A stretch of DNA of 64,000 nucleotides, from positions 1 to 64,000 of the forward strand of contig NZ_QUWK01000014.1 of NCBI RefSeq assembly GCF_003429665.1, given 5' to 3'. The position numbers were made by a program, and so were the translations under genes. Below are positions 27,450-35,973 of this stretch, piece by piece (the stretch's first letter is position 1; each line of letters starts with the position of its first letter). Source of the stretch: Sphaerochaeta halotolerans (GTDB lineage: Bacteria; Spirochaetota; Spirochaetia; Sphaerochaetales; Sphaerochaetaceae). Under the pieces are notes generated by a model. The model ran no database searches and had not been told where the DNA came from. It was given only the letters and a program-made list of their open reading frames with translations.

Positions 27450-28211
27450 TCAAACCTTTATAAGTTTTACTCCTAAATCAAGTATTCTCTTCTCATATTC
27501 AGCAGCGATGCCTACATCTGTTATGATGTAGTCTATCTGCGATAGATTTCCAAGCGATGCTATACTTGTTTTACCAAACTTGCTTGAATCAACGAGCAAA
27601 TATGTTTCATGTGCAGAATTAATCATAGCTCGTTTAACAACCAAATCATTAAAACTTGGATAGGTCAGATCCAAAGACTGCGCGACGCCTCCTGATGCTA
27701 GGAATAATTTGTCGACAAAAGCCGTCTCAAAGAATGATGCAGCTTTCAATCCAGTCAAAGAAAGCGTTGGTGGCTTAAACTCTCCACCTGACACCATGAG
27801 TTGAAAATTTGGGTTTGAACCTACCAGCAAAGCAATATTAAGAGCATTTGTAAGTACTGTAAGATTTTTTTTCTGATGTAGAATTGCAGCTAGTTCCGTT
27901 ACAGTTGACCCAGAATCAAGAATAAGGCTATCACCATCTTTAATATATTCCAAAGCTTTTTCCGCAATCTTTCTCTTCTCGTCCAAATGTTCTGTGTGCT
28001 GGAGTGTAAGGGTGCTTACCTGACGAGACATTGTCTTTAAAAACGCTCCTCCATGTTCACGGACAATATGCCCATCCTTCTCCAAGACCTCCAAATCTTG
28101 CCTAATGGTTGGCTCACTGACATGAAACATTTCGCTTAGAGTTTTTACTCGTGCGCTTCCATCCTCTTGGATAAATTCCAGTATTTTGTTGCGCCTTTCG
28201 TTTGCAAGCAT
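27450..28211 (-). CDS. DeoR/GlpR-family transcriptional regulator
   Basis: The 253-residue protein has an N-terminal winged helix (NERRNKILEFIQEDGSARVKTLSEMFHVSEPTIRQDLEVLEKDGHIVREHGGA) that fits the DeoR signature closely. The sugar-phosphate-binding DeoRC domain follows, with DSGSTVTELAAIL, LTVLTNALNIA, SGGEFKPPTLSLTG and FLASGGVAQSLDLTYPS. DeoR proteins are usually repressors released by a phosphorylated sugar. The start at 28211 follows AAGGAAG; a longer frame to 28241 is less likely. It is 218 bases upstream of the ribose-type ABC operon on the same strand and shares the A/T-rich codon style, so it probably regulates that cassette. Confidence 0.88.
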   Translation of the reverse strand: MLANERRNKILEFIQEDGSARVKTLSEMFHVSEPTIRQDLEVLEKDGHIVREHGGAFLKTMSRQVSTLTLQHTEHLDEKRKIAEKALEYIKDGDSLILDSGSTVTELAAILHQKKNLTVLTNALNIALLVGSNPNFQLMVSGGEFKPPTLSLTGLKAASFFETAFVDKLFLASGGVAQSLDLTYPSFNDLVVKRAMINSAHETYLLVDSSKFGKTSIASLGNLSQIDYIITDVGIAAEYEKRILDLGVKLIKV

Positions 28212-28384
28212 TATTTTCGTCTTCCTTATGTTCTTATGCATAACATCCTAAAGCATATTGGATAATTTGAAAAGCAAGCATTTAGTAAACTCGCAAATTA
28301 CATCGGGAAAATACAAGCTAATTTTTGTAAAAATCCTTAATTTCCCCATATAATCGCAATTCTTTCTGTAAAAATAAAAATCAA

Positions 28385-28410
28385 ATGAAAACAAATGAAA
28401 GTATATGAAG
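28385..28410. repeat. three helically phased direct repeats ATGAA(A/G)
   Basis: ATGAAA (28385-28390), ATGAAA (28395-28400) and ATGAAG (28405-28410) recur at exact 10-bp spacing immediately upstream of a -35 box. Such phasing places the copies on one face of the helix, as in activator or DeoR-type binding sites. No protein has been shown to bind. Confidence 0.5.
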
Positions 28411-28419
28411 TTTTCTTCC

Positions 28420-28448
28420 TTGACTTACAAAACATACTATCGTAATCT
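28420..28448 (+). promoter_or_regulatory. promoter of the isomerase/transketolase/kinase operon
   Basis: TTGACT (28420-28425) and TAATCT (28443-28448) are 17 bp apart. Start of transcription would be about 27 bases before the ATG at 28482, which has an AAGGAG site. Confidence 0.55.
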
Positions 28449-28481
28449 GCATATATACTTTTTCTATCTAAGGAGCGCATC

Positions 28482-29903
28482 ATGCCAACGATTAAATTAG
28501 GGTACGCACCCACCCGTAGAAGTATCTTCAGTGCACCGGATGCCATCAAATATCGCAACCTCACCCGAGATCGACTGGTTGAACTTGGTATCGAATTCGT
28601 TGATATCACTGACATCAATAAGGAAGGTCTCCTCTATGATGACAAGGATATGGTGAGAATCCTAGAGAAGTTCAAGGCAGAGAAGGTCGATGGACTCTTT
28701 CTCCCCCACTGCAACTTTGGTACTGAGTATGTATCAGCCAGACTGGCCAAGGAGCTTGGGGTCCCTGTCCTCCTCTGGGGTCCGTTGGATGAACGGCCAG
28801 AGCCCAATGGGGAGCGACTCAGAGATACACAGTGTGGTCTTTTTGCTACGGGCAAAGTTCTCAGACGGTTCAGAGTACCCTTCACCTATATGACCAACTG
28901 CAGGCTCAATGACCCTGTCTTTGAACGTGGTATTAGGGACTTCCTCGCTGTCTGTAATACGGTTAAGACCTTCAAGTCCATTAGGATTCTCCAGATTTCC
29001 ACCCGTCCTTATGACTTCATGACCACCATGTGCAATGAAGGGGAACTACTGGAGCGATTCAACGTACAGCTTGCTCCCATCCCCATGCCTGAATTGATAG
29101 AAACTGTCAAGAAATGCAAAGCAGATGAGAAGGAAGCAGTGGCTGAGGTCATCTCCTACGTTAAGGAAACGATGATCATCAAGGTTACTGAGGAACAGCT
29201 TGAGACTGTCGCTGCACTCAAGGTGGCAATGGCCAAGTTGAGAGAGCAGTACAGCTGTAATGCAGTCGCCATCCAGTGCTGGAATGCACTGCAAGGTGAA
29301 CTTGGCATCATGCCCTGTGCTGCAAATGCCTTGCTTAATGATGAAGGAGTCCCCGTGGTTTGTGAGACAGACATCCACGGTGCAATTACCGCACTCTTGG
29401 TGGAAGCAGCCGGCATGGGCAAGAGTCGCTCTTTCTTCGCTGACTGGACCATTCGCCACCCAGACATCCCCAACGGTGAACTCCTGCAACACTGTGGACC
29501 GTGGCCGGTATCGGTGGCGAAAGAGAAACCCGTACTCGGCTACCCACTTGCATTCAATCACCCAGGAAGCCTTACTGCAGAAGCCAAGGGAGGGAACCTC
29601 ACCCTTTGCCGATTTGACGGAGACAACGGAGAATATTCATTGCTACTTGGGGGCGCAAAAGGTACCACTGGACCTAAAGGCATGGGAACATATCTCTGGA
29701 TTGAGGTGGACAATATCAAACGCCTGGAAGAGAAAATCGTCACAGGCCCCTATATCCACCACTGCGTCGGTATTCACCAAAATATCGTCCCCATCCTCTA
29801 CGAAGCCTGCAAGTACATTGGAATAAAGGCTGACTTCTACGATCCAATTGAGGAAGCTGTAAAAGCCTATCTCCGTGGGGAAGATGTCCCCCTGATGCAG
29901 TAA
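28482..29903 (+). CDS. L-fucose/L-arabinose isomerase-family protein
   Basis: The 473-residue cytosolic protein has the fold pattern of the fucose isomerase/arabinose isomerase superfamily. The N-terminal Rossmann-like part includes KVDGLFLPHCNFGTEYVSARLAKELGVPVLLWGP. The middle domain has AVAIQCWNALQGELGIMPCAANALLNDEGVPVVCETDIHGA, which supplies conserved Glu and Asp residues of the metal site. The C-terminal part is beta-rich (YLWIEVDNIKRLEEKIVTGPYIHHCVG, with His). Members isomerise aldoses to ketoses using Mn2+. It is first in a plus-strand operon with a split transketolase, an FGGY kinase and an opposite-strand transaldolase-like gene. The substrate is unknown; the sequence is not a canonical FucI or AraA. 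Confidence 0.82.
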   Translation: MPTIKLGYAPTRRSIFSAPDAIKYRNLTRDRLVELGIEFVDITDINKEGLLYDDKDMVRILEKFKAEKVDGLFLPHCNFGTEYVSARLAKELGVPVLLWGPLDERPEPNGERLRDTQCGLFATGKVLRRFRVPFTYMTNCRLNDPVFERGIRDFLAVCNTVKTFKSIRILQISTRPYDFMTTMCNEGELLERFNVQLAPIPMPELIETVKKCKADEKEAVAEVISYVKETMIIKVTEEQLETVAALKVAMAKLREQYSCNAVAIQCWNALQGELGIMPCAANALLNDEGVPVVCETDIHGAITALLVEAAGMGKSRSFFADWTIRHPDIPNGELLQHCGPWPVSVAKEKPVLGYPLAFNHPGSLTAEAKGGNLTLCRFDGDNGEYSLLLGGAKGTTGPKGMGTYLWIEVDNIKRLEEKIVTGPYIHHCVGIHQNIVPILYEACKYIGIKADFYDPIEEAVKAYLRGEDVPLMQ

Positions 29904-29915
29904 AAGAGGATGGTA

Positions 29916-30749
29916 ATGACAATACAAGCACTTAAGCAACAGGCACTCGAAGTCCGAAAAACCTTGCTTTCCATGATCTACCAAGCGAAAACAGGTCATA
30001 CCGGTGGAGCTCTCAGTTCCACAGACCTGATCACAGCACTTTACTTTGAAGTTATGCATATCGATCCTTCAAACCCCAAGTGGGAGGGAAGGGATTACTT
30101 CATTCTCTCAAAGGGCCATAGTGTGGAAGGATACCTTTCCGCCCTTGCCAAGCGTGGTTTTTTTGATGAGAGCCTACTCTCCACCTTCTGCCAATACAAA
30201 AGCCCGTTGATCGGGCATCCCAACAATAAAATACCCGGAATAGAAATGAACACCGGTGCCTTGGGACATGGCCTTTCTATTTCGGTAGGCATGGCAATTG
30301 GCTTGAAGAAGGACAAAAAACCCAATAGGGTGTTCACGCTCATGGGAGACGGAGAACTCGCTGAGGGATCGGTATGGGAAGCTGCAATGGCAGCAAGCCA
30401 TTACAAGCTGGACAATTTAATAGCAATCGTTGACAGAAACCACCTGCAGATATCGGGGTCAACAGAAGATGTCATGGGCTTGGAGCCTCTTCGTGAGCGT
30501 TGGGAAAGCTTTGGTTGGCAGGTGGAGGAGATTGACGGCAACTCCATGCTTGAGGTGGTGAATGCACTCAAGGCTGCACCGTTCAAGGAACACAAACCAT
30601 CCCTTATCATAGCCAATACCACCAAGGGAAAAGGAGTCAAGGAGATGGAGGACATCCCCTCCTGGCACCACGGAGTTCCAAACCAACACCTCTATGAGCA
30701 AGCCATGCTCGACTTTGAATCCATGGAAAAGGAGCTACAGAATGTCTGA
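29916..30749 (+). CDS. transketolase, N-terminal subunit (second pair)
   Basis: The 277-residue subunit has VRKTLLSMIYQAKTGHTGGALSSTD with the catalytic His and the ThDP motif from GDGELAEGSVWEA to IVDRNHLQ. NKIPGIEMNTGALGHGLSI is also conserved. The ATG at 29916 is used because AGAGGATGG precedes it; an ATG two codons earlier lies inside that site. It follows the isomerase by 12 bases and overlaps the C subunit by eight. It probably transfers a ketol unit from the phosphorylated ketose made by the isomerase and kinase. Confidence 0.88.
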   Translation: MTIQALKQQALEVRKTLLSMIYQAKTGHTGGALSSTDLITALYFEVMHIDPSNPKWEGRDYFILSKGHSVEGYLSALAKRGFFDESLLSTFCQYKSPLIGHPNNKIPGIEMNTGALGHGLSISVGMAIGLKKDKKPNRVFTLMGDGELAEGSVWEAAMAASHYKLDNLIAIVDRNHLQISGSTEDVMGLEPLRERWESFGWQVEEIDGNSMLEVVNALKAAPFKEHKPSLIIANTTKGKGVKEMEDIPSWHHGVPNQHLYEQAMLDFESMEKELQNV

Positions 30750-31698
30750 TTACCGTGCCTGCAGAGAGGCATATACCACAACCCTCCTCACCCTCGCTCA
30801 GGAAGATCCCTCGATTATCGTCATAAGCAGTGATGCTCGTGGATCCTGTTCATTGAATACCTTCGTCGAGACGCTACCCGACCAGTTCGTCGAGATAGGC
30901 ATCGCCGAACAGAATGAAATTGGAGTGGCAGCCGGACTCTCTGTGGTAGGCAAGAATCCGTTTGTTTGTGCACCGGCTTGCTTCTTGACGGCAAGGAGCC
31001 TCGAACAACTGAAAGTCGATGTAGCCTACTCCCACCAGAATGTGAAAGTGTTGGGAGTCAGCGGAGGAGTCAGTTACGGTGTACTGGGGTCAAGCCACCA
31101 TACCTTGCATGATATTGCTACACTGCGCTGTATCCCTGACCTTACCATTATCCTTCCCAGCGATGCCGCCCAAACCGAAGCGGTAGTCAGGACCATCGCA
31201 CACCAGAAAGGTGCCTTTTTCATCAGGATTGGGAGAGAAAAAATTCCTCAAGTCTACACTGAGGAACTGGGAGTAAAGCCTTTTACCCTAGGAAAGGCAA
31301 ACACCCTACGAGAAGGTGATTCCCTTACCTTGGTGAGTTGCGGAGAACTTGTCTATCACACCCTCGAGGCAGCAAAACTCCTCAGCAACGAGGGAATTGA
31401 AGCCAGGGTTCTCGACATGGCTACCCTCAAACCGTTTGATGAAGAGGCAATCATCAAGGCGGCCAAGGAGACTGGGGCACTGGTGACAATAGAAGAACAT
31501 AGTATCAACGGAGGACTTGGTGCAACTGTCAGCCAAATTGTCTGTGCCAACCATCCGGTACCGGTGAAAACCCTTGCCTTCCCCGATGAATACCTGGTCA
31601 CCGGGAACAGTCTTGAACTATTCGCCCACTATGGCCTCGATGCCAAGGGTATCGCTGCCTCAGTGACAACATTTATTTCCCAAGTGAGTACCCTATGA
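30742..31698 (+). CDS. transketolase, C-terminal subunit (second pair)
   Basis: The 318-residue protein contains the pyrimidine domain (FVEIGIAEQNEIGVAAGLSVVG with the catalytic Glu) and the C-terminal domain (ALVTIEEHSINGGLGATVSQ). The SHHTLHDIATLRCIPDLTI segment is typical of split transketolases. The ATG at 30742 overlaps the stop of the N subunit and has a GGAG site. It overlaps the kinase start by four bases. A frame extending to 30694 overlaps the N subunit and is not used. Confidence 0.88.
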   Translation: MSDYRACREAYTTTLLTLAQEDPSIIVISSDARGSCSLNTFVETLPDQFVEIGIAEQNEIGVAAGLSVVGKNPFVCAPACFLTARSLEQLKVDVAYSHQNVKVLGVSGGVSYGVLGSSHHTLHDIATLRCIPDLTIILPSDAAQTEAVVRTIAHQKGAFFIRIGREKIPQVYTEELGVKPFTLGKANTLREGDSLTLVSCGELVYHTLEAAKLLSNEGIEARVLDMATLKPFDEEAIIKAAKETGALVTIEEHSINGGLGATVSQIVCANHPVPVKTLAFPDEYLVTGNSLELFAHYGLDAKGIAASVTTFISQVSTL

Positions 31699-33161
31699 GT
31701 GAACAATTCATCCTTGCATTCGACCAGAGTACATCTACCACGAAAGCCCTGCTTTTCGACCAGAGAGGAGCTTTGCGGGGACGTTCAGACGTGCCACACC
31801 GCCAGATCATCAATGACCAAGGGTGGGTGGAGCATGATGCTGAACAGATCATCAAGAATCTCTTTTCAGCCGCAAAAACCCTTCTGGAAACCACTGCTGT
31901 GGACCGCTCCTCTATTAAAGCCGTTGCCATCTCCAACCAACGGGAGACTGCTGTTGCCTGGAACAGAAACAGTGGAAAAGCTTTGTACCATGCCATAGTC
32001 TGGCAGTGCGGGAGGGCAAAGGATATTTGTGTTGCTCTGGAAAAAGACAAAGAGGAAATTCATAGGAGGACCGGCTTGCATCTCTCCCCCTATTTCAGTG
32101 CCGCCAAGTTTGCTTGGATGCTCCAAAACGTCAAGACAGTAAAAGATGCAGCACAGTCAGGAGAGCTGGTACTTTCAACCATGGACAGCTATGTTCTCTA
32201 TCACTTGAGCAAGGAAAAAACAGTCCGCAGCGAGTACTCCAACGCCTCTCGAACACAGCTTATGAATATTACAGACCTTAGCTGGGATAAATACGTGTCT
32301 TCCCTTTTTGGCATCCCACCAGAAAGCCTGCCTGAGTTGTGTGACTCAAATGCTCTCTTCGGCCACACTAACCTAGATGGACTTTTACCAGGGGAAGTCC
32401 CCATTCATGCAATGCTCGGAGACTCCCAAGGTGCCCTCTATGCACAGGGTTGTCATCACAAGGGCATGACGAAAGCTACCTATGGCACGGGATCCTCCAT
32501 CATGATGAACATCGGGGAGAAACAAGTACTCTGTGAGGATCTGGTCACCAGTCTTGCTTGGGGAATTGACGGAAAGGTCACCTATGTTTTGGAAGGGAAC
32601 ATCAACTACAGTGGAGCAACAATCTCCTACTTGGTTGAGGATCTTCAGCTTATCAGCTCAGCAAAGGAGGCTGGTATCCTTGCAAAACAAGCCAAGGACA
32701 TCGAAGGCCTCTACATGGTGCCAGCCTTCAGTGGCTTGGGTGCTCCCTATTGGGACCCAGGGGCGAGAGCGGTAATTGTAGGGTTGGACAGACGGTGCAA
32801 GAAAGCAGAACTGGTCAAGGCAGCAGAAGAATCGATTGCCTATCAAATCGCAGATATCGTCTTTTTAATGCACAAGCATTCAAAACAGGACATCACCAGT
32901 CTCAGGGTTGACGGCGGACCCACCAACGATACATTCCTCATGCAAGCCCAGAGTGACATCATTGGCTGTGAGGTTCGTGTTGCCGCATTGGAGGAATTGA
33001 GTGGACAGGGACCTGCTCTCATCGCTGCAAAGGCAGTAGGAATCCTGGAGCAAGTGCAACTCCCAGCAAAAGCACTCTATCAACCAATGATGAGTGATAC
33101 GGAGAGAGCAAAACGGTATGAAGGATGGAAGAAAGCAGTCAGCAAAGCTTTGTCGTCTTAG
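31695..33161 (+). CDS. FGGY-family carbohydrate kinase (glycerol kinase-like)
   Basis: The 488-residue enzyme is an FGGY sugar kinase. It has the N-terminal phosphate loop FDQSTSTTKALLFDQ, AISNQRETAVAWNRNSGKALYHAIVWQ (close to glycerol kinase), the central LGDSQGALYAQGC, KATYGTGSSIMMNIG, and LRVDGGPTNDTFLMQAQSDI with the catalytic region and adenosine loop. Its closest overall pattern is GlpK-like, but the operon contains an isomerase and transketolase and no glycerol gene, so a ketose is the likelier substrate. It overlaps the transketolase C subunit by four bases. The last bases overlap the opposite-strand transaldolase-like gene. Confidence 0.87.
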   Translation: MSEQFILAFDQSTSTTKALLFDQRGALRGRSDVPHRQIINDQGWVEHDAEQIIKNLFSAAKTLLETTAVDRSSIKAVAISNQRETAVAWNRNSGKALYHAIVWQCGRAKDICVALEKDKEEIHRRTGLHLSPYFSAAKFAWMLQNVKTVKDAAQSGELVLSTMDSYVLYHLSKEKTVRSEYSNASRTQLMNITDLSWDKYVSSLFGIPPESLPELCDSNALFGHTNLDGLLPGEVPIHAMLGDSQGALYAQGCHHKGMTKATYGTGSSIMMNIGEKQVLCEDLVTSLAWGIDGKVTYVLEGNINYSGATISYLVEDLQLISSAKEAGILAKQAKDIEGLYMVPAFSGLGAPYWDPGARAVIVGLDRRCKKAELVKAAEESIAYQIADIVFLMHKHSKQDITSLRVDGGPTNDTFLMQAQSDIIGCEVRVAALEELSGQGPALIAAKAVGILEQVQLPAKALYQPMMSDTERAKRYEGWKKAVSKALSS

Positions 33162-33835
33162 AGCTCCAGCAGAGTCCTCTCGCCAAAGACTGATTCCCAA
33201 TCCCTGGAAAAGTCATCAACAGCCTGGGTGATAGAGGGCATCGCCAATCCCGTTGAGAGTAACTCGGGACGGACAGTGCATGCCCCTGCCCCATTAGCGT
33301 AAGCACTGGTCAACTCACTGATGTTTCTAAAACTCGCGGCAAGGACTTGGGTTGAGCTGGTATTTGTCCAGAGGAATCCTGATAGTTCCTTTATAACCCG
33401 TTTTGCGTCGATATCCAGATTGAGCATCCGATCATAGAACACCGCAATATACCGAGCTCCACTGAGCATGGCAAGAATACCCTGCAAGGTGGAAAACACC
33501 GTCGTTCCTGTAACGTCAATACCTTCAGAGGTGAGTTGCTTGATTACCTTCAGCCCGCACTCGGTAACCGGAACAGCAATACAAGTGTGTTCACCAAGCA
33601 AAGAAACGACATGATGGGCTTCTTTAATCATGGTAGCTTCATCTTTACCCATAACCTGGACATGTAGTTCCCTCTCTTCCCCAATCATCTCCCTGATACG
33701 CTGCAAGTGGGAAAGAACATCACCATTCTCAATAGCAGTGAGCATGGTAGGGTTGGTAGTAACTCCCTTGAGTGGGTAATGATCTAGAGCATGTGCAATT
33801 GCCGAAAGGTCAGCACTATCGAGTAGTAGGTCCAT
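33158..33835 (-). CDS. transaldolase/FSA-like protein lacking the Schiff-base lysine
   Basis: The 225-residue protein has the length and layout of fructose-6-phosphate aldolase/TalC: MDLLLDSADL, LKGVTTNPTML, LHVQVMGKDEATMIKEAH, VTGTTVFSTLQGILAMLSGARYIAVFYDR, VLAASFRNISEL and a C-terminal VDDFSRDWESVFG. In the family the catalytic lysine lies in a VVKVPVT-type strand. Here that position is Ala87 (TCIAVPVTECGL), confirmed from the DNA codon GCT. The rest of the strand is intact. The protein may therefore have lost aldolase/transaldolase chemistry or use another residue. It converges on the FGGY kinase and overlaps it by four bases. ATG 33835 follows AGGAG. Confidence 0.82.
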   Translation of the reverse strand: MDLLLDSADLSAIAHALDHYPLKGVTTNPTMLTAIENGDVLSHLQRIREMIGEERELHVQVMGKDEATMIKEAHHVVSLLGEHTCIAVPVTECGLKVIKQLTSEGIDVTGTTVFSTLQGILAMLSGARYIAVFYDRMLNLDIDAKRVIKELSGFLWTNTSSTQVLAASFRNISELTSAYANGAGACTVRPELLSTGLAMPSITQAVDDFSRDWESVFGERTLLEL

Positions 33836-33939
33836 AGCTTGGTTTCTCCTCATCTCAAGTGTGGCATACAAGAGCGATGAGAACAACTATCTCTCTCGTA
33901 GTTCTTGACAAACCCTTCTGGATATACAACCATTTTGCT

Positions 33940-34803
33940 ATGATCGATTCCATCTTGTCTGACACCTCATATTTTTGGGAACCAACCATGCAGTTGAAGG
34001 TTATTAAACGTGATCCGGAAATCCCTTACCGGTTGCATAGTCATGAATTCAATGAATTGGTATTTGTAGTAAGTGGGCGTGGGGTTAATTACACAAAGAG
34101 TGAACAGCAACCACTCCAAGAGGGATCAGTTTTCTTCATTCCACCAGGGGTGGAACATGGGTACAAAGATGCGGAGAACCTGGTGCTTTACAACATTATC
34201 TATGCAAGGAATCTGCTGGGCAGGAAATTTCTTGACCTCCCGTCCCTTCCAGGGTACTGCTCTATATTCATGGAAACCCAGAGCATTCCCTACCTCTTGC
34301 TCTCACCTTCCCAAACCGCTGAGCTCATCCCCCTGATCCAGATGATGGAGAAAGAAGCGGACGACCAGAGTTATGGCTCGGGTTCCCGGCCTTTGGCGCT
34401 TGCCTACCTGATTGAGTTGATCATCTCACTCTCCCGTATCTGGGATCAGACTCCACGAGAGACCAACCAGGGAACACGAAGGCTCTGGGAAGTCATCTCC
34501 TATATGGATCAGCATCTTGATACAAGCCTTTCAACAGAAGACTTGGTAGAAGTGGCAAACATGAGCACCAGTACCCTGAACCGGCTCTTCAAGCAGAGTA
34601 CCGGCCTCTCTCCCATTGAGTTCCATATCCATAAGCGTGTTGCACACGCCTGCACCCTTATCCAAAGACGAGGACTCTCCATGTCACAGGTGAGTGAAGC
34701 GTGTGGCTTCAAGGACCCGAACTACTTCAGCAGGCAATTCAGGAAGGTCATGGGCATGAGCCCGAAACAATACCAGCAAATATTCACCAGCCGTTTCACC
34801 TAA
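33940..34803 (+). CDS. AraC-family regulator (RhaS/RhaR-like)
   Basis: The 287-residue protein has an N-terminal cupin (PYRLHSHEFNELVFVVSGRGVNY, FFIPPGVEHGYKDAENLVLYNIIYAR) and two C-terminal helix-turn-helix motifs (STEDLVEVANMSTSTLNRLFKQSTG and MSQVSEACGFKDPNYFSRQFRKVMGMSP). The cupin pattern matches RhaS/RhaR, activators that bind L-rhamnose. The start at 33940 aligns best with RhaS; an ATG at 33988 is possible because the bases around 33939-33944 also resemble an extended -10 box. It is divergent from the transaldolase-like gene. It may activate the nearby sugar genes, but no rhamnose genes are seen. Confidence 0.85.
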   Translation: MIDSILSDTSYFWEPTMQLKVIKRDPEIPYRLHSHEFNELVFVVSGRGVNYTKSEQQPLQEGSVFFIPPGVEHGYKDAENLVLYNIIYARNLLGRKFLDLPSLPGYCSIFMETQSIPYLLLSPSQTAELIPLIQMMEKEADDQSYGSGSRPLALAYLIELIISLSRIWDQTPRETNQGTRRLWEVISYMDQHLDTSLSTEDLVEVANMSTSTLNRLFKQSTGLSPIEFHIHKRVAHACTLIQRRGLSMSQVSEACGFKDPNYFSRQFRKVMGMSPKQYQQIFTSRFT

Positions 34804-34806
34804 CGC

Positions 34807-35181
34807 TCATTTTTTCTCAGGGACAATCTCAATCCAATACCCATCAGGGTCAACGATGAAATAGATTCCCATCTGCTTGTTTTCATAAATGATGCAATCC
34901 ATCGCACGGTGCTTCTCCCGTGCCCCTTCCAAGTCATCGGTCTCGAACGCGAGATGGAATTCGTTGTCCCCAAGGTTGTATGAGTCCTTCTCCCAGTTCT
35001 TCAACCAAGTCAGCTCAAGTTGGTGTTTCGAAGATCCATCTCCTAGAAAGGCCAGGATGAAGGAACCATCTGGGGCTTCCTTTCTCCGTACTTCCACCAA
35101 CCCAAGTGCTTCTTTATAGAAAGCAAGGGATTTCTCCAAATCCATGACATTGAAATTGTTATGTGCAAAATGAAACTGCAT
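34807..35181 (-). CDS. glyoxalase/lactoylglutathione lyase-family protein
   Basis: The 124-residue protein is a single vicinal-oxygen-chelate domain pair. MQFHFAHNNFNVMDLEKSLAFYKEALGL carries the first metal His, and FHLAFETDDLEGAREKH, IYFIVDPDGYWIEIVPEK carry the second His and the Glu. The match to glyoxalase I is good, suggesting removal of methylglyoxal formed from excess triose phosphate. The start at 35181 shares one base with the stop of the upstream metallo-hydrolase gene (TAATG) and has a GGAGG site, so the two genes are coupled. Confidence 0.85.
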   Translation of the reverse strand: MQFHFAHNNFNVMDLEKSLAFYKEALGLVEVRRKEAPDGSFILAFLGDGSSKHQLELTWLKNWEKDSYNLGDNEFHLAFETDDLEGAREKHRAMDCIIYENKQMGIYFIVDPDGYWIEIVPEKK

Positions 35182-35861
35182 TATATCCTCCATGTTTGTG
35201 GAACTGTATCCAAGAGAATGACATCCTTGACACGATCACCGAGTTCTTTTTGTAATGTACTGCATACCGAATAATCTTCCCACATGTGCATTGGCACAAG
35301 CATGTCTACGGACACTGTCTCCACCAAATCCTTTGCACCCAAGCTGTAGAATGAACCTAGACGGGGGTCAACAGGCACAAAAGCGATGTCCAGGTGACCG
35401 GGGAGCAGGGCCAACTCCTTATGGTAGTTATTAGCCATTTCCTCATTGTACTGCTTACTCTCCCCTTCCCAGTGCCAATGGTTCAGGTCTCCGGCAAAGT
35501 AGATGGTTTTACCCTCTACCTCCACCACAAAGGCGACTCCTTCATCAGTACTCTTAAGCGTCTTGACTACGAGTCCTTCCACAATGTCCTCTTCATACGG
35601 TCCCATCGGATTGATGGTACAGGAGAATGGGATATCCGTGGGAGGAATATCGGAGGAGAGGAAGAAGACTGTATGCCCTTCCCTTTCTGCAAGCGAGAAG
35701 ATGGAGGTGTCATAGTGGTCGGCATGCCGATGGCTTGCAAATACCAGCAACGGCTTGGTACTTGATGGAAGGCTCACTGCCCCTTTGGTATAATCAAAAA
35801 GCAGGAGATACGCATCTGTTTCCAATAAAAAGGCACTGTGTCCAAGGAATGTACATTTCAT
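35181..35861 (-). CDS. MBL-fold metallo-hydrolase (UlaG-like)
   Basis: The 226-residue protein starts with MKCTFLGHSAFLLETDAYLLLFDY and has the zinc motif FASHRHADHYD (HxHxDH). The later metal ligands are in IYFAGDLNHWHWEG and LVPMHMWEDY. It resembles the beta-lactamase-fold hydrolases related to UlaG and YtnP. Possible substrates are lactones or phosphorylated sugars; none is established. The start at 35861 is where homology begins. No clear ribosome-binding site is visible, and an upstream frame extends to 35945. It is coupled to the glyoxalase gene downstream. Confidence 0.82.
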   Translation of the reverse strand: MKCTFLGHSAFLLETDAYLLLFDYTKGAVSLPSSTKPLLVFASHRHADHYDTSIFSLAEREGHTVFFLSSDIPPTDIPFSCTINPMGPYEEDIVEGLVVKTLKSTDEGVAFVVEVEGKTIYFAGDLNHWHWEGESKQYNEEMANNYHKELALLPGHLDIAFVPVDPRLGSFYSLGAKDLVETVSVDMLVPMHMWEDYSVCSTLQKELGDRVKDVILLDTVPQTWRI

Positions 35862-35973
35862 AGCATAACCATGGACCAATTGAAGGTTGCTGTCAAGTTG
35901 GGTAATGAGCTGTACACATTTTTCAGAACGGAGGAGCATTGCCACCCCTCCGCCTATACCTGATAGTATCCTC

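Noticed and set aside
33939-33944. TATGAT around 33940 as a promoter that would exclude the AraC start at 33940
   Set aside because: The upstream -35 match is poor, and the protein aligned with RhaS from the Met at 33940; kept only as a noted alternative.
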